From NCBI GenBank assembly GCA_038501625.1, contig JAZAYU010000010.1, forward strand, positions 3,680,912-3,744,911: a stretch of DNA of 64,000 nt, given 5' to 3'. Below the pieces are notes generated by a model. It saw nothing but the letters and a program-made list of their open reading frames with translations, was not told the origin of the DNA and ran no database searches. A program made the translations under genes and the position numbers. Below, piece after piece: positions 54,944-64,000 of this stretch. Within the stretch, counting starts at the first letter, position 1, and each line of letters begins with the position of its first letter. This stretch comes from Corbicula japonica (lineage: Eukaryota > Mollusca > Bivalvia > Venerida > Cyrenidae).

Positions 54944-57383
54944 CAGTAAAAACTCCCTAAACCGGATCCTCTATAATCCGGAATCCTCCCAAAACCGTAT
55001 ATTTTTTACGGTCCCGATTTTTTCCTTCTTATTTTATAGAAAAGAAAACCTCTGAAAACCGGAACCTCCGAATTCCGGAAACCGGCCTCATTTTTACGAT
55101 TTTATCTGCAATTTGCTCTTTAAAAACCTCTAAAAACCGGAATTTTGATAATTGCCATCGAAAGTGACGAACCCGGTTGTCTTGTCAAAGGCTTGTGTAT
55201 TGTCAAGCGTGTCAAATATCTGCAAGATAATCCGTTGTTTTCCTTTAGAGGCGCGCATATTATTAAATAGGCGTGAAAATTACAAGGGTTAATAACTGGG
55301 ACATGTAATTGTTGTGTAAACAAATACGAGTTGAGAAGACGATGATTAGACCACAGCTACCGTCCACTGACCAATCAGTTGCCGGTATTACCGTTGTCTA
55401 AATCCCGTAGACAACTCTTTGGCGTTGTCTACGAAGGTTCGTGAAGCAAGTGCATCTCGTTTACTATCTCATATGAATAAGTGGAGAGCCGATATCATTG
55501 TGTCATACTGTGCTATCGATACATGTTTGTGATAATTGTAAGCGTACGAAGCAGACGATTAAGCAAACAAAGTAAATAGATTTACAACGTGTATTTGGTT
55601 ACATTTTTAAGGGTCCACTTCACTCCTCCTTGCACGTTTATCGATAAAAAGAAAATTATCAAAATCTCAATAATGGCAAAATGCCATTGAATGAAACCTT
55701 GCCCAAATTATCGTTACTAGTATTTTTCATTTTACATATGTAAAGAAAAGTTAGAACAGTAAAGAAAAACGGTTAGTCCTAAAAATTCAGTAATTTTCTA
55801 TTTGCATGAATTCACAAAAACTAAGCAATACAAAACATTATTTTTAATTCCCACATAAAATGTAATGATACTGACAAAATGATGTGTACTTCGTAAAGAA
55901 ATTTCAACTACGAAAAGAGAAATCAGGGTTTGTCACCCGCTTACGCGACCTGGAAGGTACCAGGAAATTAAAGGTCAAACACTTTTACTAATATCTCATA
56001 TAGTTTATACATGTAAGTCGCGAGGACACCAGATATTTTTGTCAGTATCATATTACATTATGTGTGCATTTAAAATGATGTTTTGTGTTGTTTAGCGTTT
56101 AGTGTTTGTGAATTTCTGCAAAAAATGTTTATGGAATTTTGAGATCCCGCTATTTTCTTTACTGTTTTAACGTGTCTTTTCATATGCAAAATAAAGATAC
56201 ATAAGTATCATTCATTTGTGCAAAGTTTCATTGAAAGGCATTTTGCCGCTAATGAAATTTTGATAATTTTCTTTTTTATCGATGAACTTGCAAGGGTGGT
56301 GTAGCGGACCCTTAATACATGGTAACAAGATTGCAATACTTGTATTTAATATTAACAAGTTTTAATGTTGTGTTATTATTGTTGTTGTTTTTGATGTTGT
56401 TGCTGCTTATATCTTGCGAAATTTCAAATTGATTGTTGAAAAGGCAAACTAATTCTTTAAACCCACAAACATTTGATTTTTTATGAATGACAAAACATAA
56501 CACTAACTTTAAAACTACTCAAGTTTTTAATACCATTAAATAACTGTTCGGAATTCTTTCAATCCTGCGATGTTGCGATTGTTCGTCAGTGAATTCTTCT
56601 ACGTTGTTAAATCTTTTACTCGGTATAGACTCCAAAAAGTCTTGAGTTGATAATTCGAAGATGGGTTACAGTGACATCGTTTAAATCACAAGTTGCGTTA
56701 AACTAAGTTTTACACGCGACTCCTTTTATAAATGAATTTTGAATGAATTTTGTGTAACGGCTTGTAAAGTTTGGGCGGTTCATTGCTTTGTGCACGAGAA
56801 TTTCGGGGTTTTGCAGTCGTGTGGTCTAAGTCGGATAGACAACTTGTGGAGTGACCTATGAAAAATAGACGCTCGCTGCGCTCGCGTCTATTTTCATAGA
56901 TCACTCCACTCGTTGTCTATCCTATACTTAGGCAATTGTTTGTTTAATTTATTGTTTGAAACACCCGTGGCTGTCTTCCTGTTGTAATTAATCCTGCAAT
57001 TTCGCCAAATCGGTCGATCAGTCGGTGATTTCACAAAGGGCTGTAAAAAACATGCTTACGATTCCATAACATGTAGTTTGAATATATACATGTATTGTTC
57101 ACATATGTATTTAATTGAGTTTGTTGAAAAATATATTTTTATGAGAAAATAAATTAAAATGTTGGATAAAACTAATTTTGTTATTTTTATTCCCTAAAAT
57201 ATGTCAAATGTTGCAAAGCAACCAACATTCAATTTAGACTAAGAAAGGGCGTTATAACACACTAATTAGAACAACACTTGTCAAATATGGTGATAAAGGT
57301 AAAATCCTCTATAAACCGGAATCCTCTCTAAACCGGACTTTTTCCCCAGTCCCGATGACCACCGGTTTAGGGAGTTTTTACTG
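54944..57383. mobile_element. Pogo/Tigger-like TIR element inside the cGLR copy
   Basis: The ends are CAGTAAAAACTCCCTAAACC and its mirror GGTTTAGGGAGTTTTTACTG, with further mirrored CCGGATCCTCTATAATCCGG-type blocks. TA is duplicated (54942-54943 and 57384-57385). CAGT ends and a TA target fit Tc1/mariner-pogo type elements. The element's own sequence is only about 850 bp; the rest is a nested 1.6-kb element. No transposase ORF. Confidence 0.85.
55343..56932. mobile_element. 1.6-kb hairpin-ended element, copy 2
   Basis: Begins GATTAGACCACAGCTACCGT and ends CTATCCTATACTTAG, colinear with 27044-28651 throughout, including the inner inverted repeat and the end hairpin. Nested in the pogo-like element, so it arrived later. 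No ORF. Confidence 0.85.
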
Positions 57384-57896
57384 TAGCAACAACGCGATAT
57401 ATCAATGAACATTTTGACAAGTTGCCATTTGGGTGCATAGGTCTTTGCGTGTCAATTGCATTCCGAAAATTTGATCGTGTGCAGCACACATATACGACGT
57501 TGAATATTGTTGGATATGCTCTTGAAACGACTGGAAGTGCAAAGACGGCCTATGCGTTCTTCTGGATGGATTATCTGAGAAGATCATGCATAGCAGCAAT
57601 TTATCATTTAATACGCCTACACTCATTCAGAGAAAAACTGATATTTAAATACTGTTTGAACTCAGGCAACAAAGTGAAACAAAAAAGCAGAATTGTATTT
57701 CTTACCCTTCCTCGGTTATTGTTTTGTGACAATGATTGACAAATGCCGAAGTGTTCAAGAAAGAGTCGTTCCGGAAACAAACAGACAGAAAGCTATTCGT
57801 TTTTGCACTTACTTGGCGTTGTTGATCGCTAATTACAAAAAACGTCCAAACTGTACACCGGAACACTCACCCACGTTGTTGTTTATTTCTTCATAA

Positions 57897-58379
57897 AGTA
57901 ATCCACTGAAACAAATTGTTTCTACACTACACGTGATCTACAGGTTATTACAACATCAATTATAATTTAATAGCTTTTAATATTGTAGTTGTTAAAGTGG
58001 CGTGTCGTTTAACAAAATTGTAAAATGGCTATTTTAGAATAAAATATTTGATATGTGTCTTCGATGATATTTTTTGCTGATATTCTTGAAAAGAGCTAGT
58101 AATTCTTTCGATTACACATTACTTTTAGGTGATATTGTTACATAGTTTTAATAATTTATATGGTTTACCTCTAAATACTCATTAAGCAGTGCGGTCGGTT
58201 CATATTGGCTCTGCCTATTTAATAACTGCATCAGTAAACAATAAGTGCCTTAATTCAGTAGCAAGAACATGTTATCATAAATAAAATACACATATAAGTA
58301 ACAAGCCAGCACATTTATATTTTAGAAGTAAACTAGTACTACTATACAATGAGGTACTACACTGAAAAAATGTTTTCCA
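57897..58379. other. Presumed 3' region of the pseudogene, then spacer
   Basis: AATAAA at 58038-58043 may be the old polyadenylation signal. Otherwise AT-rich. Confidence 0.45.
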
Positions 58380-59210
58380 TCAAATATTTGGATTATTTGT
58401 TACTACCTTGGAAAAAAACTTACAAAATGTGATTGATTTTGTTACAGATTTTGACATCTTAATGTTATTGTTATGCGAAAAATAAATGTAGTCTACCCTT
58501 TATGACGTCATTCCACGGGTTAACGTCAACAGTCCGAAGACATATTTTCCCTTGACTAAACCAGATTCGCGAAAACATTGTGTACTTCTCGAGTTATAGA
58601 AGTTTTAAGTTTTTCTAATTTTAGTTACAGCCACCCGAGCGTAGATCTCTGGTAAACAAATTCTCATACTGCCACTTAAATATTTACCAAGTTTCGCAAA
58701 AACATTTCGAACACAAAAAATAAGGGCGCTCATAGTTAGCACTTTGCAATTTCAATGTTAATTAGGATTCCCGATAAGATTCCATGTGCTTCTTGTTGCA
58801 TAACGTGTTTCCTATTTTCAGTAACAGTAACATTACTTTATACCTTTGGCAAAGATAAAAGTTCGTGCACCATTTTCACGTAAATGTGACAATGCATAAC
58901 AAATACTTTTAATTCCTTTTAAATTATTGAAATTGTAAGGTTTGTCTATTTAAGTAACAGTCACCTGACATTTGACCTCTGGCTAAAAAAATAAAAGGTT
59001 GTGCATTATTCCGTTCACATATATGCCAAGTTTCATGAAAAGATCTCAAGTCCTTTTTTGAGTTATCGCAGGATCCAGTTTTTGCTTACGTTCGGGCAGA
59101 CAGACAGACGGCTAGACGAACAGAGGCTTAACCTAAAGTCACCACTGGTAGTAGACTTAACATTCTTCTTAAGACATTTGTCGATCTTTCATGTTCGCGT
59201 GGATGCCTCT
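58380..59210. repeat. Dispersed repeat with loosely repeated modules
   Basis: Two or three diverged modules share TTTTAAGT/TTTAAGTAACAG, CACC(C/T)GA and TCTCTGG/CCTCTGG, then CCAAGTTTC and AAACATTTCG or AAAGATCTCA. The right side is rich in CAGACAGACAGACGG. The plan is like the other tandem-core elements here. Confidence 0.45.
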
Positions 59211-59868
59211 TGATAAAACTCTCCTTTTGCGCGGTATTTTGATATATTCTGTACATTTCATTTTTCATATCATTATATTATGTTTGAGTCACTTTATCTA
59301 TGTTAATACACAAAAATGTAAAAGATAGCAACTGCGTAGGACCCTTTACCAGAAGTGGTTGACTATAAGTATCATTCACGTGTGTTGAGTAAAGATCGCG
59401 TGATCCAGCCCGAGTGAAATATGCACCAACTTACACCAACAATACAATTTTCTCAAACACGACTTAGTATGCTTTGTTTACTGCTTTAGGAATACGACAA
59501 AAGGAGTCAAAGACATAATATTACTACCCCAAAATGCCTCCATATTTGTTTTATAAAACTTTAAAGATTGATGATAGTTTCGTTCTTATAGTGTACCCCT
59601 CAACAGTCTTTGGTCCAGTGCAAAGCAACGAGTTCTGAACAAATTATGTTTGATTTGGATTCGTACATTACAATGCTACCTGCAAATCCGTTTATCAATG
59701 CCGCAAGGTGAACAACTCGTATGCCGAGCACAAGCTTGCAGGATAATTTCACTTTGCTATTTTTGGCGATTTAACAATGGTATTTAAAGTCAACAACGAA
59801 TAAGTGTTTTTTTGCTTTATTCACCAACATATTCACAATTGTTTTAAATGGAATTATCCTCTACCACA
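59211..59868. other. No gene recognised
   Basis: AT-rich spacer. Confidence 0.6.
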
Positions 59869-60010
59869 CTACTCTGAATGTTGCACTGCATCCTTTATCA
59901 ACCCAAATATCGTTGTTTGTATATCCCCAAGACTCGCCCTCTTTACATCTGGAATTGACAATATATGTTTAAGGCTGATAACAGAAGGTTTAAAATTAGC
60001 GTAATATCTA
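59869..60010 (-). pseudogene. Coding-like relic, unknown gene (copy 2)
   Basis: On the minus strand one frame reads FKPSVISLKHILSIPDVKRA, then SLGDIQTTIFGLIKD, and stops at TAG 59869-59871. It is homologous to 36526-36695. The sequence continues past the point where the BEL/Pao element entered the other copy (CCATGCATGACAG at 60023), so it serves as the empty-site reference. Confidence 0.45.
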
Positions 60011-60099
60011 CTGCTCGTAAGACCATGCATGACAGTTATATTAACACCTTACATGTCATAGTTGTTTGTTGATTGAACATCTAGTTTGTTTATTTGATT

Positions 60100-60900
60100 A
60101 ACTTCTCGTTACCCGCCTCCTCCATTCATACGTAAACGCCGCTTCTACTACGATAAAAGCGTGGCCGAAAACATGGTCGATCGTGACAAGTCGCAGGAGA
60201 AACGCAGTGAAGTCTTCATAAGCGCAGTATGATCGCGATAGGGTCTTCGTGATCGGAGAACTCTACGCTCTCGACACGCTTATTATTGTACATGCTCAAA
60301 ACAAGCGTAGCGGCATCGTGACCAACAAGAATCGAGGTCAAATCATAAAAAGAGCATAGTAGAAGCGCCGTAATCGTACAAGCAGCGGGGAAGCATCGGG
60401 GAAAGATCTTCATGATCGTAGTAAAAGCGCAGTAAAAGTGTAGTGCAACTCTCAGGAGCAGCTCATCGAAAATCAGAATAAGCCGTCAAACTTTTGAAGT
60501 GAAACAGCGGTTGAAACTTGGAAGGGGCAATAATTCGGGATAAAACGGAATGCGATTCCTATCAAAGTTTGAGCAGTATAAAATCGTAATATGATCGGCA
60601 TCGCCGCAGCAATATCGTCGTAGTCATTCAGGTCTGCGTTGCTTCTAAGTATGATCTTGAATTTCGAAGCGGAAGCTTAGCGTAAGCGCAGTGAACGCGG
60701 CCGCTGGTTTGCAACGGTCTGTGTAACATCGTAGTATAAGATTGCTAGCAGGGCGTTTGCATAGGGGCATCGTAGTACGGTCGTAATAAAGACCATAAGC
60801 GAAGCAATTTGCTCTATTTTGACGCCAAACGGCCCCGATTTGCCCCAATCAAAAACTTTTTCGGATCGTCGCAGCTCTGTGTGAACGGGGGTTAGGGAAA
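60100..60900. other. Compositionally distinct, AGCG/GATCG-rich region
   Basis: Much richer in CpG than its surroundings, with frequent motifs such as AGCGCAGTA, GATCGTAGTA, ATGATCG and GTAGAAGCGC. ORFs of 65-67 codons on the minus strand have no family match. It may be a degenerate tandem repeat. No gene is called. Confidence 0.5.
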
Positions 60901-61228
60901 ATACTTAATATTTACTACCTTCTTATCGCTCCAGTCCAAAAAACTTTCTTTATAAAATGAAACCAGATTTAACAGGCAACTGGATACAACAACAACATTT
61001 TTGTTAAATGTATTTCAACACTTTGCTACTTTGCAACATATTTCTTCATAAGCAGTTTCCTGGTTACTGGTAACTTTCCCTTACTCCAGGTGCTCTGGTC
61101 TCAGTAAGATTATTGAGTACCTACCCTTTGGCTTTACAATGCTATTAGCTTCTTATTTTTTGTATGTTTGTGTGCTTTTGCCGATTGATGGGTTGGAGTT
61201 ATTTCACCAAGAAAACTTGTACTTGTTT

Positions 61229-61480
61229 TGTGATACGAGAACCTGTTGGGGCAAGTGTAAGGTTGGTGCACCAAACCTGGTTTAAACCCCACTGGGAATT
61301 TATTTGGTCACTGACCGTTCCAATGCGGTATCCCCAAAGGTTCTCTTCTTCGTTAATTGTTTGTGGCGTCCTATTTGAATTGGCATACATAAAAAACATG
61401 CTATCTCTCTGTCTCTTCTTTTTCGCTGCGTAGGAAGGCTGTGTTTTGTGAGTGTGACGATTCCTGATATGCAAATATTA
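61229..61480 (+). repeat. SINE copy with possible tRNA-derived head
   Basis: GGGGCAAGTGTAAGGTTGG, CCTGGTTTAAACCCC (B-box-like), GGTCACTGACCGTTCCAATG, TTCGTTAATTGTTTGTGGCG, AGGAAGGCTGTGTTTTGTGA and CGATTCCTGATATGCAAATA. This is the fullest copy of the family also seen at 29344 and, in reverse, at 9440, 35295 and 52496. Confidence 0.75.
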
Positions 61481-61710
61481 CTTTTTTGTAAATATTTACT
61501 TAAATATGATAACAACATCACACCATCCACAAAACATTTAGACATCAAAACACGGGTATATCACTTTTTTCCTTGCAAATAAACCTTAATTTATCCCTAC
61601 ATTCAAATTGCACTCAAAGAATACACGATGCCATAATAAATCATGTCAGAAAAACAAAATTTAAGATCTGAATTTGTTTTGCTGATTCTGGTTTAAATTT
61701 CTGGACTGCA

Positions 61711-61843
61711 GGTTATAAAGCTGAAATTGAAAACCAGTCTCAAATCTCAAGTATCTAATTTGCCGAAATGGCGGCTGGTCGCCATTCCAGCCAATCAGAT
61801 GCTTGAGATTTGAGACTGGTTTCCATGCTAAGTTTTATAACCT
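61711..61843. repeat. Palindromic MITE copy
   Basis: GGTTATAAAGCTGAAATTG to AAGTTTTATAACC around GGCGGCTGGTCGCC; slightly more diverged than the copy at 212-344. Confidence 0.85.
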
Positions 61844-62604
61844 TTGGCATTGGACTTTTCGATAAGCTGTTTGCGTTGTTTGTCGTGACAGTCAACATAA
61901 TCGGAACCGAGACTAATTTATAAAAAAAAACAAGATCACGATAAGATCTGATACATTTCCATAGAATCACACTTTCTCATTTTTATTATAAGTATATTAC
62001 AATATGCGACTGTTTTGAGTGCAAATAGTTTTGTTTTCTGCCTAATGTGTACTATGGCGTACACTACCCAGGTTTAATGCCGATGACTAATTGCAAACGA
62101 GCATGGTAATTTTCCTGACCTAATGAAAACGTTCGATCGAGCGTTACACAGATCATATTCTTGGCAGTGTTATGCGCTTTATAGCATGGACTCCGAGATG
62201 CCATAACATACTTACTTGAATTGAATATCAAGTCTTGTCGTACAATTACGGTTTCTGTATAGCAGGTTATATTACTTACATTGTGTTATTTTGGCAGGTG
62301 CTAGTCAATCAATCAGAAACAGGGTACCTACTTGCCAGAACCGAAACTCCATAACATGCTGACTTGTACGTGAATATTGAACCCAGAAACTCCCATCGGG
62401 CATCTGTTCTTAGAGGTGGTACACATACAGTTCACAGTCTTCGGTTCGTGTTTACCTGTTGGCAAAATTTTGAATTTTAGATTAACTGAATTTAAATCAA
62501 TTAATTCGATTGTGCATATCGTTCCTTTAGTTTCAGGACCGTACTATTTTATCTAAAGATGCATTGTTTCAACCTTTTTAGGAGGTTGTAATGGTTCTTA
62601 TTGA
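61844..62604. other. No gene recognised
   Basis: AT-rich spacer. Confidence 0.6.
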
Positions 62605-63370
62605 AAACAAGAGGGCTATGATGGCCCTAAATCGCTCACCTGAGTACAAAAGTACTCTCAGTTTTACCCCAGGGCCAACATTTAAACAATGCTGGTAAAG
62701 GGTTTCTTCACAAACTTGGTAGATATCCACTAGACAATGCTACATACCAAATGTCTAAGCTTAAGGAATTGAGGTTTACAGTAAGAAGATTTTTAAAAAT
62801 TGCCTTTTTTACATATTAAGGGCCCCCGGAGCAGGGCCAATATTGACCCCAGGGCCAAAATTTAAACAATGTTGGTAAAGGGTCTCTTCACAATACAAAT
62901 TTAGTAGACATCCAATAGACAATGCTACTTACCAAATATCTAAGCTGTACGCATTGTGGTTTGTGAGAAGAAGATTGTTAAAGATTTCCTATATAAGTCT
63001 AAGTAAGATGAAGTGGCCCCTGGGGCGGGGCCACTTTGACCCCAGGGAAATAAATTGAATAATCTTTGTAGAGTTCCACTAGAGGGTGCTAAATGCAAAA
63101 TATCTAAGCTCTAGGCCTTGTTGGGTCAGACAAGAAGATTTTAAAAGTTTTTCTTTTAGGTTGCAATAGCAACCAGAGTTCTGCATGAAATTGATTTCTT
63201 TGAACAACTTTGGAAAAGCTTTATGCAAGGAACATCCGTGGCAAGTTTCATAAACTTTGGTCCAGGGGTTTAAGAGGAGATGTTGTTTAAAGCAAAATTG
63301 ACGACGCACGACGGACACAGGGCGATCCTAATAGCTCACCATGAGCACAAGTGCTCAGGTGAGCTAAAAA
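62605..63370. mobile_element. Tandem-core element with terminal hairpins
   Basis: The left end has CGCTCACCTGAGTACAAAAG then TACTC, a small hairpin. The right end has GAGCACAAGTGCTC then AGGTGAGCT. Between them lie three to four diverged modules of roughly 150-180 bp (GACCCCAGGGCCAA, AAACAATG(C/T)TGGTAAAGGG, TCCACTAGACAATGCTA, ATATCTAAGCT, AGAAGATTTTTA) and a final GACGACGCACGACGGACAC. No coding capacity. Confidence 0.7.
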
Positions 63371-63560
63371 TGTAAGCCTACGCTGGGGATCGAACCCGTA
63401 CGGCAACAGCATCAAATCCCATAACGCCGAACCCTACAATTACATTCCCAAAAGGGTTGCGCGGATAATCTGATATATATGTCGTGTTATGTAACACCGA
63501 ATACCAATTTAATACTGATAACAGAACTGACCTATTTGTACGGACGGAGTATTAAAGAAT
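63370..63560 (-). repeat. Diverged member of the 254-bp SINE family
   Basis: GGGGATCGAACCCGTACGGC (B box on the minus strand), then GGATAATCTGATATATATG, TAATACTGATAACAGAACTG and TGTACGGACGGAG. Same order as the units at 49037. Confidence 0.65.
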
Positions 63561-63834
63561 AATTAGTGCTGCTACATATGGAATAGGTGAAAGTTTTAAT
63601 TTAAAAAAAAAACAATAAAAATAAAAACCATTATCGACTGCAGAAAAAATAAATAATTATATTTTTGTCTTCCAAGTATACATCAAGAACTTGTTTTTGT
63701 GTCATGATTTCATGTTATGGTAATACATCTTAAAATGTGTGTTCCTGATAAAAAATGGTTAATACAGGAAAAATATACAGACACATCACTGTGGTCCTAA
63801 TGTGTAATGGATAGAAATGGAAAGAGATGAAAAG

Positions 63835-63930
63835 GGAACTTTGAAAGCCAACGAACACGACAAATATGAAAATATTGCAGGCTCGGTTTGATTGAGCCTG
63901 TTCAAATTCATTTTGCTGAATTGCACGAAT
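63835..63930 (+). repeat. GCAGGCTCGGTTTGATTG repeat copy
   Basis: CTTTGAAAGCCAACGAACAC, then ATTGCAGGCTCGGTTTGATT and GAGCCTGTTC; it ends early. Confidence 0.8.
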
Positions 63931-64000
63931 ACTTTTCATATTGTCGTTATTGGTTTAAGAGATCGTTTTATTGAGGACTTGTTGATATGTCAATCTTGCA

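Larger units (their letters stand above)
52811..57896 (+). pseudogene. Second Mab-21/cGLR family copy, disrupted
   Basis: Homologous to the gene at 31730 over its whole length. The start is ATG 52811 (A at -3, G at +4), aligned with the other copy. The GS motif (HMGSQIEG), SDRDLLYD and the third acid (NTDMVSAFKFPQWP) are kept. After 712 codons the frame hits TAA at 54947-54949, which lies in the terminal repeat of an inserted element (54944-57383). Coding sequence resumes in register at 57386 (FGCIGLCVSIAFRKFDRVQH) and changes frame in an A6 run at 57681-57686 before a matching C-terminus (RQKAIRFCTYLALLIANYKK) and TAA at 57896. A truncated protein with a complete catalytic core remains possible. 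AATAAA is at 58038. Confidence 0.88.

Noticed and set aside
63730..63939. 69-codon minus-strand ORF (and similar ORFs near 26036-26233)
   Set aside because: Both share the peptide EQAQSNRACNIF because they read through copies of the same dispersed repeat.

Overview
The window is eukaryotic, AT-rich and dominated by repeats. It most resembles a bivalve mollusc genome. The support is two Mab-21/cGAS-like (cGLR) genes of the intron-poor type that is greatly expanded in bivalves, a BEL/Pao retrotransposon, tRNA-headed SINEs, and MITE-like elements with tandem-repeat cores of the kind described in clams and oysters. The species cannot be named from this. Nothing prokaryotic is present: no operons, ribosome-binding sites or CRISPR.

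Layout. 0-11 kb: palindromic MITEs, a 42-bp minisatellite grown inside a dispersed repeat, a TIR element at 2.0-2.6 kb, a CACTG-ended DNA transposon at 5.2-6.9 kb, and a possible small two-exon gene at 7.5-8.6 kb. 11.1-17.8 kb: the most striking object, a 6.66-kb foldback-type element. Its inverted arms are arrays of a 36-bp GTCGAC-bearing monomer, its ends match, and a perfect 9-bp direct repeat flanks it. 18-31 kb: SINE heads, MITEs with TTAA targets, foldbacks, and a 1.6-kb hairpin-ended element inserted in another repeat. 31.7-34.4 kb: an intact 882-codon cGLR-family gene. 36.7-43.8 kb: a full BEL/Pao element on the minus strand with near-identical LTRs and a CCGAC target duplication, but with broken reading frames. 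45.3-45.6 kb: a perfect 208-bp palindrome. 47 kb: a long AGT microsatellite. 48.4-50.4 kb: an inverted-repeat element carrying four tandem SINE units. 50.7-52.05 kb: an element with a 159-bp tandem core. 52.8-57.9 kb: a second cGLR copy, cut by a pogo-like element that itself contains a second copy of the 1.6-kb element. 58-64 kb: further dispersed repeats and relics.

How the pieces relate. The two cGLR copies are segmental duplicates. They share the same splice-acceptor position 25 nt before the start codon, and a 237-bp block that is almost identical while its surroundings are diverged, which suggests gene conversion. The upstream copy keeps all three expected acidic nucleotidyltransferase residues. 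The downstream copy is interrupted at a TA dinucleotide, and the transposon terminus itself supplies the stop codon. Most of the rest can be read as layers of nested insertion, several of which can be ordered because an uninterrupted copy of the target lies elsewhere in the window. All boundaries were read by eye: TSD-defined ends are exact, other repeat edges are good to roughly 10-30 bases.
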